From positions 104,484,001-104,548,000 of the forward strand of contig NC_133026.1 of assembly GCF_048771995.1 (NCBI RefSeq): DNA of 64,000 nt. The letters run 5' to 3'. A model generated the notes under the pieces. The model was not told where the DNA came from and made no database searches. It saw nothing but the letters and a program-made list of their open reading frames with translations. The DNA is from Taeniopygia guttata. Taxonomy: Eukaryota > Chordata > Aves > Passeriformes > Estrildidae. The translations under genes were made by a program, and so were the position numbers. Shown one piece after another: positions 1-29,900 of this stretch; position 1 is the stretch's first letter, and each line of letters starts with the position of its first letter.

Positions 1-3000
1 TACTGTAGTTCATCTCTATACAGAGAGGGTTGCATTCCTGGTTTTTGCATATAGCCTAATGTATTTAATTGCTCAGAAAGACATCAGAATGAGTTTTCCA
101 AATATTTTCATTAAGGGGTACCTATATCTTTGGTATTTTTGTAGTAGTTTTTATATGTTTAGTAAACTAGAAAGTCTCATGTTACTAGCAGCACTACATG
201 TTTGTATTAAAGAGCAAATATAATTGCTTTGAAAGATTTTACTGTATTCCAGGTAAAAGAAAACAAAGGAGCCTGTTAGAGCTTCCTGGCTTTTCACTCC
301 AGCCCTGGACCTGGGTCATGTTAGATGAGGGTAGCAGGGGTTCATTGGCAATCAGAAGTTTTAGGCTGACAGGCTGAAAGCCCCTGTAAGGAATGCAGTA
401 CATAATTCCAGGCCAGTTAGTTAATGGAATCACTCCAGCCTGTATGATGGTTTTAGTATGATGTGCCTGTGTTATTGATACCAACCGTGCTGGACTGTGA
501 AAGGATGGAGAGGTCTGGCTTTTGTTGGGGTGCTGCTCTGATGTCAGTTTGAAATACACTGAAACAAAAAGTTCCAAAAAGCCAAAGTGCTGTTTTATTG
601 AACCAGGGGTAGAGAGGGTTGAGACAAGTGAAACTAGATCCCTATGAAGCACGGGAACATACATGATGCTTGATGCTGAGCTGCAATACATCCAGTGACA
701 TCGGTGAAGTTTCAGCTCGTTACACTACCCAGGAAGCCAGAGTACAGTGACAGAAAGCAGGTCATGTCATAAAATGAGTAATCTTACTATGAAACACTTA
801 TCAAGTGAAACTTTTCATTGTGCAATTGCTGCCAAAGGCTTTGTTTTTATTTCTGCCTTTCTCTGTGTTTTGTACCTCTGCAGTCTATCATTTTTCCCAG
901 ATAAGGATCTAGGCCTGCTTCAATTAACATTAAAATAAGGAGGATCAAGCTTTCTGTTTGTCTGTGTATTTAGAAAGTGAATGTGATGTGAGTTTTGCCC
1001 CGAGCTTGTTTTTGGATATATGGGACATTCAAAGACAACCAAATTGGGATATGAATTTTAAATCCTTCAGTGAGAAGGAACATTGCATTTAGAGCACAGG
1101 GGCTCAATGAGCCCATTAGTACTGGCTAAGACCAACAATATGGTGCTCCAGACACCACAAAGTTCCCACTTTGAAATCATTTCAGTCTCCAAATACCTAT
1201 TGCAAACCTTTAGAAAACTGCACTTTTCCCTTCCTGCTTTTTCAGCAGTTACATGCTTCCTCACCAGCAAACTCCTTGAGACTGCAAACCAAGTCAGCCC
1301 ATGCATCAGGATCCATAAGCAAACCTGACTATTGAGTTATGGACCCTTCGCTTTTTTTTTTTTTTTTTGTGGTGCAGGAGTTACCACCCTTCCAAATCCA
1401 AGTCACCAATAAATGGGCTATGCCACTGCCTGTCTCTGTGCCAGCTCCATCCCTTCCCATCCCACAGGCAGAAGAGAAGCCTTTACTCTCTGGAATTTCT
1501 GTTCTTGAGTTTATGCTTACAAGCCTTTGTCTCATTTTCCCATAACGTTCTTTAAAAAAGAACCAGATGTTCCCAGTTGGTCTTATGCCTAAACCACAAG
1601 GAACCCAAATCGATGACATCACTTTCATCACATGGCAACAGAATGTGATGTCACACCTGAAAAATTTAGAAAAAACATGTGATTATGTAATATAAGGTGG
1701 AAAAGACCTGCAAAAAATGCATTTCTGCCTTACCCACAGTGAGTATATGTGCAGAGAGGATTGAAGAAAATACCTTGTCAAATAAACTTAGTATAAATCC
1801 TCTTCTTCAGTTGCTCCAATATGGTAATCCTTCCTTCTTCAAGTACCTTAGGTTACAGGAAGCCATTGGAAAATGTCACTGGAGAGAGAAATGCAGTTGA
1901 CTTAACTCATTATGTTGGTCACCCATCCTTCTTGAACCCAGGGAAAGTGGCCTGTGAAAAATAAAAAACCACTCTGCAGAAGGTCATGCGTTTGGAAAAG
2001 TAAAATCATCTGTGTGTTAGGCCTCAGGGGAAATATAAGTTACTCATAAAAAGCTACAGAGCAAGTTTTGATTAGTTAAGTAATCTGGTACATAGAATTT
2101 ATTAGAGCTTAAAGCTTTCCTGTGGGACTCCCCTAATAGTACACAAATAGAGTGAAATATCAAAAAATGCATTTTCTGACAGACACAGAAAGTTACATTA
2201 ATCCTGGCCTGCTTAACGCACCTTGGAAAGACAGATAAACCCTGTCTGTTTCTTCCAGCACATTGGTCCAGTTTTCAGATTTTTACACATTTGTGCTTCT
2301 GATTAATAATCCATGCTCCCAACACTCTTGAGCTATTCCCAAGGAGCACAAAAGAGGAAAAGTGCTTCCCTAACAGAGGAAAAGTGCTTCCCTAATAGAC
2401 TCAAAGATATCAAGCTGTTCTGCAAAAAAGTTTAAATTTAGAATAGTAAAGCTCTGTTTTCTTTCATCAATTTGAGGTGGTTTTTCTTAAGCTTGTCCAC
2501 AAAGAGAAATTCCCCAGCAATTTTTCTGTGGATGAACGGATTGCTGTATCAGTAAAGCACCCCTTCTTTTCTGTGAAAATAGTGTCTTCCAAAACCTCCC
2601 AAAAATATGCAAGAAGTCTCTCTCATTCTGGAAAGAAAGTGTTTGCCTGGCAACTATCTGCGGTGATTGTTACAAAGCAGAACTACTCCTACCAGTTTTT
2701 CACAATGTTCTTTTTTTTCTGTGGATATTTTCTGCCAGAACATTTGTTGTGTCCTATTGCCCCCATAGGGATACCAAATGCTAAGAAAGAGCTGCTGCAG
2801 TGTGATGCCTGACAGAGGACATGCTAATAAAGGTTTTATTTCCAAAACTCACCATAGTCTTGTTAGCACAATCAGAAAACAGCCACTTCTCAGGAAAGCC
2901 AGAGGTTGTCCAGTGAAGCAGAACCTACTTCTCTTACACATGCTAAAATCCCAAAGTGATTGTTTCACTGAACAGATGTTCTAAACCACCATGATTTTTT

Positions 3001-3156
3001 ATCCTGGCAGCATAGGCAAATAGGCACCATATGTAAACATCATCTGTTGAGACAAATATTTTGCTCTTCAGAAAACAGAGGGAAGGAGATGGGGAGACAA
3101 ACCCAGCAATGTGTTCTTTGCAATTGTTTTAAATTTCTTTAAATCTTCTGTTGCAG
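1..3156 (+). other. COLEC12: COLEC12 intron upstream of the anchor exon (partial)
   Basis: Intronic, since the next exon starts with a split codon. It contains a T18 run near 1351-1368 and a 22-bp tandem duplication at 2353-2396. I see no coding exon; the short open frames have no recognisable product. The missing N-terminal exon(s) were looked for and not seen. Confidence 0.7.
2353..2396. repeat. 22-bp tandem duplication
   Basis: The unit agaggaaaagtgcttcccta + two bases occurs twice head to tail, differing only at the last base. Recent, by its near identity. Confidence 0.9.
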
Positions 3157-19524
<16,368 letters not shown>

Positions 19525-20150
19525 TAGGCTGTAACTTTACAGATACCTTCATATTAAGGAAATTTATGTCAAGAAGAAGAAAATCCTGGGAAAGAGCAAC
19601 ACTGACTTCCAAAACTGAAAAGAAAAAATGAAAACAGAAAAAAGCAAGCACTGAAAACTGATTTAACAGCATCAAGGAATTCAGCAATAATTCTTCTCCA
19701 GCATCCTTAATTATTTAAGGCCTTTTGACCCTCAGCATCAGGAAATACTGTTGGACTAATTCTGTTTTAGATTTTCTTCCCAACCAGTAACCACATCCAT
19801 AAGCAGCTTATGTCTTCTGAGGAAAGACATTCTATCAATCTGAGTAAGACTGTTGGTCACTCTTATAGAAAAACATATAAAGCAACTGTGTAAACAGTTG
19901 CTCAATTTGCTAAAATCCCAAATGTAGGAAAATTATACAGATACACGAATATATAGATTTTATATAAATATATATATATAGTCCAACTCTTATCAATAAT
20001 ATGGAATATACTTTTAAGAGCTTTTAAAACTTTGTATTTTTGTACAAAATATTTGCTTTTTACAATTGTTCTCTTTTTTACTGACTTTTTTTACAAATAT
20101 AGTGCACAGGGGCCAAAGAAAACAATAAAGGTACTAATAATTCATTAAGG
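19525..20150 (+). other. COLEC12: COLEC12 3' untranslated region with polyadenylation signal
   Basis: AT-rich sequence after the stop, including an AT run near 19945-19980. It ends at a canonical AATAAA at 20124-20129, so cleavage is expected about 15-25 bases later. The downstream limit is estimated. Confidence 0.6.
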
Positions 20151-20398
20151 TTTGCTGTCAGGCCTAGCTCAGCTATAGAGAAATATTTTTCCAGTTAGAA
20201 ATATTTTTTACTTTCCCAGATGATTTGTTCTGGTTAAATAACTTTTTAAGCAGATTTTAGATAGTGTTTTCCTTACTGTGTGCAGTCTAGTCTGCATGTG
20301 TAACAATTAAGTTGACTAAGGACTAGATACTCATTATAGCTCTGATCACAGCCAGTGTTTCATCAGGGTATTATGGAAAGACCATTTTACTAAAAGCT
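20151..20398. other. Short spacer between COLEC12 and the TTCC array
   Basis: AT-rich downstream flank of COLEC12 with no recognised feature; it may include the transcription-termination region. Confidence 0.5.
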
Positions 20399-20907
20399 TT
20401 TCCTTCCCTCCTTCCCTCCCTCCCTCCCTCCCTCCCTCCCTCCCTCTCTCCCTTCCTTCCTTCCTTCCTTCCTTCCTTCCTTCCTTCCTTCCTTCCTTCC
20501 TTCCTTCCTTCCTTCCTTCCTTCCTTCCTTCCTTCCTTCCTTCCTTCCTTCCTTCCTTCCTTCCTTCCTTCCTTCCTTCCTTCCTTCCTTCCTTCCTTCC
20601 TTCCTTCCTTCCTTCCTCCTCCCTCCCTCTCTCCCTTCCTTCCTTCCTTCCTTCCTTCCTTCCTTCCTTCCTTCCTTCCTTCCTTCCTTCCTTCCTTCCT
20701 TCCTTCCTTCCTTCCTTCCTTCCTTCCTTCCTTCCTTCCTTCCTTCCTTCCTTCCTTCCTTCCTTCCTTCCTTCCTTCCTTCCTTCCTTCCTTCCTTCCT
20801 GCCTTCCTTCCTTCCTGCCTTCCTTCCTTCCTGCCTTCCTTCCTTCCTGCCTTCCTTCCTTCCTTCCTCCCTCCCTCCCTCCCTCCCTCCCTTTCTCCCT
20901 TTCTCCC
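20399..20907. repeat. (TTCC)n / (CTCC)n polypyrimidine array
   Basis: About 500 bases of pyrimidines on the + strand: a CTCC block, ~150 bp of TTCC, a second CTCC/CTCTCC block, ~160 bp of TTCC, a stretch with G at exactly 16-base spacing (20801, 20817, 20833, 20849), and a final CTCC block. The rare junction CCCTCTCTCCCTT occurs at 20442 and again at 20625. It lies ~270 bases past the COLEC12 polyadenylation signal. Open frames of KEGR repeats on the - strand are artefacts of this array. Confidence 0.98.
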
Positions 20908-23900
20908 ACTCAGGAGGAAATTCCATGGAAGTAAATCTGCAATTTTTAATATTCAATTTGAAATGTTTTCATTCCTTCTCCCTTGTTGTAAGTAATTCTA
21001 CCCCAGCAGTTGCCACACATACTGCAGGTCAAGCCCAGGTGAGAAACTTTATGAAAAGAGAAACAAAGAAGCTGCACACACTGAATTATGTTTGTTTTTA
21101 AGACAGATTTCAAGATTTGGTGAGAAAAACATGCCATACTCAGAAAAGTCTAATAAACTTGCACTTCTCCAAAGTGCTTTGTAAATTGATCTCTCTGTTT
21201 TCTTGGACTGATACTTCTCTCCCAAACAAAAAAGAAAATAAAATATGCTGTAAAGAAGAAAAATATTATACCATAACCCAGAGAGTTTCCTCCACAGTCC
21301 CATGAGCCGTTGTCTAGGCAGCAATATCTGGAATATCAGGAATTTTAAAAATTAGCGGGTTAATTCATTAGCAGAAACCTTGGTATTTGTTTCCAGTTTC
21401 CAGTTTTTATACCCTTTTCATGGCCAGGTGCTCTATAATGAAGGATGTTGTTTTGGCTTCTTGGAGAGGTTTTTTCCATTGCCTCCTGACCTGCCATTTA
21501 CCTTGGCTGAATGCAGACTGTTGAAATACTCCAGCTCTGTTGGAAAGAGACAAGATTTTGTACTTCAGATTTTCAAATATTGCTCCTAAGATCAATCAAT
21601 TAAAGACTGCTGTTTCCCTACACCTCCCCCCAGTGTTTTAAATTTCAATTTAATTTTTTTTTCAAAATACACAAAATGTTATATTTGGGAATCTGTCCTG
21701 TGGGTACGAATTAGATATGAGACAGGAACAACACAAAAATTGGTTTATGTAGTACATAAAAAGGTTTATGTATTACAGCTGCAGTAACCCTGTGTCACAT
21801 GGAGGCAGGGCTTGTCTTCAGACAGTCTGGATTTCCCGAGCCTTTTCTTTTTCATAAGGTTTTGAATACAACTTGATTCTACCATGCACTGTCATGGTAG
21901 AATGGCTGTACCAAGGAGTTGTGTGCAGACACATGCTGTAGTGTTTACATATATATTTACACATTGTCTGTGGAAATAATCTCAAACTGCTATTTTTGGA
22001 TAATGATGTACAAAACTAGTATTTTATGTGCCCAGAGAACCTCACAAACCCTGGTGAGTGGAGCTTTGAAGAGGTACACTGAAGTGGAAGCACTGCTACC
22101 TTGTTTTGAATGTCGGCTTATTTTGCCTTCTTTTGAGCATCTACCACATTAAATTATATTCTTTATGCTTTTTACTGATGTCACAGACTTCTGTCCACCA
22201 AAAAAAGTGAATGAGAAAGCTCTCTTTAAGCCCAAGCTGTATTGCTTCCTTACCCAGATTTCATCCTTCTCTTCATTCAGCAACAGCAGTGATAGTACAT
22301 ACACTAGATCAGATTATCCAAGAGTTATCTAGTGTCCTCCAGCCAGAAGAATGACAAGCTGAGGACACTGAAAAATGAGATGTGACTGGGCTCACACCCT
22401 CTGTTCACACACTTGAATCAAACACTGCAGCTGTTAGACAAAACTGGATGAAGAGGGATGCTGCAGTTGCGTGCCTGATGTGTCCAGTCATCCTTAAAAT
22501 ACAGCCTGAGCAGCCAGGCGTGCTGAGACAGACCATCCTTTTGACCTAGTATTCCTGCAGGAAGGAAACAGAGGTGTCCAATGGCAACAAGAATTGAAAT
22601 CACTGGGAGGACCAAGAGAATGTTAAGACAGCTCAGGAACATGTCACAGAAAGGACAGATGGGCAGGAGCGCAAGCAGGACACCGGAATGGGCCAAGAAA
22701 TTGTCATGAAAGTCAGACTTGCCACTCCTTAATAGGAAAACATTCCCATCAAATATTTCTGTATGGTTTGAGTAATAATGCAGGTTTTATAGAATGTTTT
22801 AAGTGATAGCAAATTATTTTGTCCCAGGTTGAGTTTTGCTTTGCTTCTTATACACAAGCATTGTAACTTGTCATATTGAGCACACGTTCCCATCATCCTT
22901 CTTGTTATACATAAAATTAAATGCAAGTTTATATACCCTGGCAAGCACTGTGACTGTTGGAAGAAAAAGAGGGAAAGGCAGAGAAGGTACAAAGTCATTG
23001 TGATTTAGATTAAGTTCTGGATTTCTAACTGTCATTTCTGACTTGTTTCATTAATTTATTTGGAAATGCCTCCAGCTGATTAGTGCTTATAAATCTCAAC
23101 TCCCATTTCTTTTGTTGTCTATAATTAATACTTTCAAATGTCCAATAAAGGAATCACTAAGTGGAGACATGGAAATGAATGTTGTTAACTCTGTGCATGT
23201 GTGTGTAACCAAGAGGGATGTGGAAATCAGAGGGATGTGGACCCAGAACATTCATAGGCATTCAAAATCAAACTGATGAAGCTTTTTTCCATTAAAGCCT
23301 TCTTTTTCACTTACACCATCCTGGTTCTGAGCATGGCTGGGGCTATCTTATCCTGTAATTGCAGGTTTAGTGCCTTGTTCTTGCAGTGCATGGGGCTAGG
23401 AGCATGGTTTTGAAGGTCTGATCTGAACAAGACTTTTAAGAAGGGCTGAAGCCCTTTGCTGCTTACTGTCCTAGAACACCAAACACCTCAGATGGGCCTC
23501 CAGGTGAGGGATGTCCTGAACTAAGTCACATCAGTCCCCACATTAGCCATTATGATGGCTTAATTGTCTGTTTATAATGGCTGATCTGGTTTTACTATTC
23601 CTCTCACTCAGATGGCTGACCTCCTCTTTTAATTTTCTGTTCCTGGCAAGTAGCTACTCTGCTTTCAGCAAGCAGCAGGAGCTGGTGTCTGATCACTGGC
23701 AAGGCAAGGAGCTAGTCAGAGGGCAGCCACTGGCTGTGGGAAGAAACTGAGGTGCAAGGAGTAGGGGAAAGTAGGGGAAAGGTGGCTGAGCGGATTCACA
23801 TGTGAGAACAAAACCACTTTTCCCCAGTGCAGGCTCCTTGCCTAAAAGCAAAGCAGCTCACACATCCAAAGGGAACAAGCAGTCTCCAGCTCCAGCCTCC

Positions 23901-26900
23901 AGCCGTGCTTTGTTTTCCTCTCTCACTTCTGTGTGTGTCTGTGTACTCTGGAGATATTGGCTCCTCCATGAGCTGTCCCTGGAGCAGGCTCTGCACTGCC
24001 CTGTGCAGGTGCTGGGGCTCACCCAGGTGAGAGACTAGCAGTGGGACACCTGCCCATGCCTGGCACTCCCCGCAGCTGGGACACCCTGGGCTCCCCAGGG
24101 CTTGGGCAGGAGCTGGAGGAGGAGGTTCCCACTGCTTACCCACACTCAGAGATACCTTGGGCATCTATAAATGGGATGGTAAACTGCCTTACAGACAAAA
24201 CCCATGCCCCCCAGAAACCAGGCCTTCCTAAAACCAGAGCCTATTTGTCCATTCACCATCTCCACCTCATTTTTTTCATGCTGTTTAGTGGGAAAAAAAC
24301 AAAACAAAAAAAAACCTGAAAAAACTGCTGAAAAAGTTTTTGAAAGTTCTCATCTGTTTTCTTTCATATGGTGGAATATGTTTGTTTTTCCTTCCCATCT
24401 GGCTCAGAGATGAAAAAAACATTCTTTGATTTCTTTTTCAAAATAAACTCGGTGTAATGCTATGAAGTTTGTGTGGAGATGTTTTGGGGTTTTTTTAGAT
24501 CAAGACAATAAAAGCAAATTACCAGGCAAATAATGCCCTTTTTGGAGAAGATCTTGCATGCCATGATGATTTTCTTACTCAGAGAACTTCCCAGAGGCAT
24601 GTAAGTATTGCCAGCCCCATTTTGTGACTGGAAGAAAAAGGAGATTTTCAAGAATGTGATTAATTTTGATGACTCATTTTAGATATTTTGTTTATCAGGT
24701 AAGTGATTTTTCAAAAGTGACTTTTTCCAGTGAAACCAACATTGACATACAGCAAATTACTTTTCATACACCTTAGGGGAGTGGGCTTTTCAATGCTACA
24801 TTAAACAGAGTGGTGTCCTTCCCCCATCAGCCTGCATAGAGGAGGCAGCCATTTCTGCTGCTGTTTTGGAGAGCAGAGCACAGTGTGATCACAGCAGAAG
24901 AGCACCAGCAGAGTAGAGCAATGTCCTGTGTGGGTAAGAGTTAACACCTGACACTAAATTACCAAGAAACCCCTTGATCAGAAACAAGATGGTTAAAGGA
25001 CTGCTGAGACCTTTGACTCCTCTGCAGCTCAGCTTCAACGAATCTTCCCAAAAACATACCAACTTATACTTTAAAAATAATTAGGGGTTGCTTTATCCCT
25101 TTAATAATTTTGGTTGCTCTTCAAAAACTTTACTAGGAATCTTCTTTTAATAACCAGAGTGAATGCAATTATGTCCAGTTTAGACACATTTGTTCTGGTT
25201 CCAGTGCTCCTGGGACTGTCAAGTAATTGTAGTGGTCAGTGTGGAGCCATTCATCTTGAGACACAGTAAGGGGTGGTTGGGAACAAACACATCCCTCTGA
25301 CCAGCTGGAGAGCCTTGATGACAGAGCCTGGCTCTGATCCCACCATCCAGCCCCACAAGGGATTATCTGAGGACACACTGGGCATCTCGATGAATGGTGG
25401 AAGTTTCCACCATACTCTTTTTTTGTTAGTGTTGCAAGAGAGCAGAGAGCAACAACACGGGTATAAAGGGTGGTTTCCTGCTGAATTAGAGCAGGTTACA
25501 AGTGCCTGACTTTTTATAAGGCAGTAACACATTTTATAAGGCATTTGAAAAATCAGTCTGTGTATCTGAGTTTAAGCATACTTATTCTGGGTTTACACCA
25601 GATCAGAATCTAAGTTCAAGTTATACTTAGGTCCTTGTTCTTCAAGAGATTAAAATATCCAATTCAGAGATTAGCATGTGACTTCTACTTTTTCTATCTG
25701 TCCTGCCAAGGCACAAATCCACAGTTCAGGCAGCAGTGTGATTCCAGGCTCAAAGGATTGCTTCCAAACTTTCTGTATTTGCAGCCATGCTCCTGCCAGC
25801 CCTCCCAGAGGTCCTGCTGATGGAAGCTACAAATCTGAAATGTGACTTTGGAAGGATTTTGTTTAGGAATCCTTATTCAGAAGTCTGGGCATATTGCAAA
25901 GATGACATTTCTTTAATTCCATCTCTATTACCCACCCTCATATAAACCAGATGATGAATTATTTTTTCTGAATGGCAACAATGTATTTTTGTCCAGTTTG
26001 TTTTTTTATGTCAAAATAAAAGCCTGGAAGTGGAAATCAGACAAAGCATCCTTGGCATTGCACGATCGCACTGTAGCAGGCAAATAATGTTCCTGGATTA
26101 TTGCCTGTGAGAACAGCACAAACTGCTATCTGAACAACAGACAGCTTCATTTTATCTGCTTGTAGAAGCAAACTTACCTACAGGCACAGCCTTGTCACTG
26201 GCCCATCATCTGACAGACTGGGGCAACCCTGCTTTCCTGCTGTGTTTCAAAGAAAGGAGATAAGAAAGATAAAGGTCAAGTGAGAAGAGCTGATGACAGA
26301 AGGGGAACAGGGAAAAATAGAAAGGGACAGCTCAGGGAGTAGATGAAAAAAAAATACAGAGAACGATTGAGGAGCATAATGAACCCTGATGTCCTCATTG
26401 TGGTTTCTAGTAAGATCAACCACAGAGGAACTCTCTTCTCAGAAACAACATAACAGGGGCAGTATCGTGGTTCTCGGAATTCCCATTCTCAGTTGTGAAA
26501 AGAACACATCCCCGCCTTGCAAGAAAGGCATGTCATTCAGTTGGTGCCTGAAGTCATGTAATACTTTCCCAGCACAAACAAAAATTCCTGGTGGCTCCAG
26601 GTCTTCTGGGAGCTGGATTGAGGCTTTTGTTTTGGTGATTGGTTGGTTTTTCCTACATGTCCTTTTCCTCCTACACAAGTTTTGAAACATGTAATATTTT
26701 CTAGTTTTCCATCTGTATTAGAAGTACAAAACTCAACTTTGGAAGAAAGAAGAAAAGCAAGAACATACCGTAGGTCTCCAAGCAACAAAACACTGTCTGC
26801 AGTGGAAAATACATCCACAGCAGTATTTGGACTTGCAGGTCCCATTTTTATACTAAATTCTCATTGGTATCAACATTTGAACAGGTGCATTTTGTGAAGT

Positions 26901-29900
26901 TAAACATGGATCTTCAATAAACAAACTTTAATAAACAAGAGCTGCAGAAATGTACATGCTGAAAAGGGGAATACAAAAAGGAGGTACCTTCATTTTTAAA
27001 AAAACACAGTTGTTGAATTTGAACACCAAAGACACTTCATTTCTAAATACCCTTGATTTTGCTTTAATTGGTAGCATTTTAAAATGACCAATCACTGATT
27101 TGATTTTCCCCAATTTTTAAGTTTAAGATGCAAAAGCTGGGGACTCTCAGCCGTCACCAGCTGATGATTTCACGGAAAAAAAAAAACTAATTCCAAAGAC
27201 AGATTGGATCTCTGGATACCATTTTATCCAGATTAGTCATGTCAGGAGTGGGAAGGTGGTCAAAAGTCCAGGTCAGGACTCTTCACTCACTGAATTAACT
27301 CTTTTTGTGGAGAAGGAGAGCATTTTATTTATTTCAGACATCACCACAAGGTCTCCCAGTCTGCGTTCATCTTGTGGCATCTTACACATGAGAAAATTCT
27401 AAAAATAAAACAAGGCAAGAAAAACCACAGGCAGAACAGTTGTCGTTCTACCCAGACACAGCTTTGAATTAAAGCCATTATGATGGACCAGAGTCTGCAA
27501 TTGAAAAGCCATTTACATTTTCAAGTCTGATTCCAACTGCAAATCTTCAGTTATATATATGACAGATTAAAAGACTCTGGCCTCACTGCACTTCTCCCTG
27601 GCAAGAGAAAAACCATCTGTACAGCATAGCTTGTGGTTGCTTCAACTCTGTAGGTACAACTTTTAAAGAACATGGTGATATATTTTTTCATTTCACTTCC
27701 CTTTATTTTAGCATGCAGCAAAATCACATGCATGGCATTTTTCCCAACCCTGTGGTAGTTGGGACTCTGGCTCAGGAGACTGATGTCTTTTGATTTGCTC
27801 TTTTCCCTTAATTTGAAAGGCTACTGCACTATTTCCTTTGTGATTATACCAGCCAGGGTAAAAACCTTGTATGAATATATGGCTGTGAAAGCAGGGAAAA
27901 GGGCCAGGAATACTGCTCTCTTTCCAAGCACAGAGAGGCAGTGAAAATGAGTGTACACCATGTAACAGGCTGCACAAACCCATCTGGAACTGAGTCCCAC
28001 AGCACTCTGGCCATGCTCTGGGCTACTCACTCCATAGGTATGGGATGAGGAATGATAGTCCTGCCACATGGAGCACCAAGAAAAAGCTCCCTGGAGCCCA
28101 GGCAAGCCTTGTTTTGAAAGTTTAATCACCATTTGAGAAGTACATGGCTGTTGTACTACAGTTGATGGAGGCAGCTCTCCCCTTTCACTGCTGATGCTGC
28201 AGCCAGAGGTGTCCCCATGCTCAAAGACCCCAGATAACACTAGGCCAGCTTTTTTTCAGTGTACATGCAGCATCTTGCAAGGTACAGCCCTAATTTTTGA
28301 ACATTTTGAAAAAGAAGTTGAAGAAATCAGGTGAAGAAGCTGAAGTTCTGCTGGGAAGATAAAAACAAAAACAAAACCAGAAACTACATCAAACCTAGAA
28401 CTGGTAAATTCTTTGATCATTAGCTAAAATATGTGATAAGTACAGCTTAGCGAAAATAAAGTATTTGCTGTGATTTATTGTCAGTGTAACCAGGCCTGTC
28501 AGGCACTAGGAGGGAGCACACACCACATATTTCTCCTTCACATGAGATTAAACATCTGAGAAGATACCAAATATAATACCTGTGGGAGGACAGAATCAGA
28601 TACCCATTGCTTCTTTTCAAAAGGGATTCTGCCTGAGAATGAAAATCCAAGAAGAAGGGATTTATTCAGACATTTATTCCTTGGTGCTTTACTGCTCAGG
28701 GCTATCTTCTCCCACTGCCAAGGGTATGGTCGCTGGCTGTGTCAGATATGCCACACTGTGTAAACATCTCAGCCACCCCACAGAACCTGTGGCATCATTA
28801 CGTGACAGCAAAGAGTGCTCACCCAAACACCACTAATGCCATCCAGCACCACATACAACCTGGACCTCATTTAGTGTGGTTCATATAATAACAACAACTA
28901 TAATGGCATAAACATTAAATTCTAGAGCATGAAGTGTGTGCACTTGAAAAATACATTAATTGAAACATCAGCTAAAGGACTTTTGAGTTGCCTTCTAATC
29001 CTGCAACTAATATATCAGAACAAATTATGTCATTTATGTGCCAACCAGAGAGAGAGAAGAAACAAACTTCAAGAGCATTGTGGTGAGTATAACACTCAAC
29101 TTCAGAATTTAAATTTAATGGAGCAGCAGTTTTTTCTAGTAGTGCTCATACCATGGTTGTGAGTTTTAAAATAGACTGTCCCATGCCCCTCACTGAATGC
29201 CATAGTAGTTTAGGCAACAGAAGTTAGAAGTATCTCAATGAAATTTTCTGTGTTTTAAGAACTCTATAGCCTGGCAACAGAGGATTTACCCAGCAGATGT
29301 CCATCCCTCTATTCACTGATTCTCTGCAAACACAGTCTTTAGAGTTCTTTCTCCAGGGGAGTCAACCGTATTAAATCTTGCCACTGTCACACAAGATTTT
29401 TTTGTGTGTAGCAATCTGTCACAAAACCAGTTCATTTTTCTTCAAGGCTTGTCAAATTTCTTTTTTACTAAGTAAAACAGTAGTTTGCTCTAATAGTTAA
29501 AGTCTGAGGCTGGCAGAGCTGTAGGAGATATGAACACCACGATCAATTTTCTTGATGACATTTGGCAAAGATCTAAAGGCCTGATGTGGTAAATCACTTA
29601 AATTTTTGCTTGGCTTTAAACAGATCATTGGTCCTATTCATCAATGCCTAAAAGACTCTTCCCTCCAGTTTCTCTCAGTATCCACTACAGATGCTGATGA
29701 ATTTTTTCAACCAAAGAACAGTTTTGTGAGTATTCCCACAGAAACACCTGCAAAATATTTTAAGGAAGTTGGCTGAAAGATGGAGTAGAAATACAAACAC
29801 ACAGAAAAAATGCACTAGTTCACAAGATATTTGTAACTGACTAAGGAAAACCACCCTTTGCCTCATTTACAAAACAGACAGCAGCTAACCAAAATAGTTA

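Noticed and set aside
239-691. 150-codon open frame on the - strand
   Set aside because: Lies in a COLEC12 intron, no family resemblance, no supporting signals.
1-3156. COLEC12 N-terminal coding exon(s) inside the window
   Set aside because: No sequence encoding the expected acidic N-terminus or the FGYKRF-like segment next to a splice donor was found; they are assumed to lie upstream.
20399-20907. CRISPR-like direct repeats
   Set aside because: Simple tetranucleotide repetition without unique spacers, in a vertebrate genome.
20346-20956. Two ~187-codon open frames of KEGR repeats on the - strand
   Set aside because: They are the translation of the (TTCC)n array; no splice signals, codon bias or known protein of this kind.
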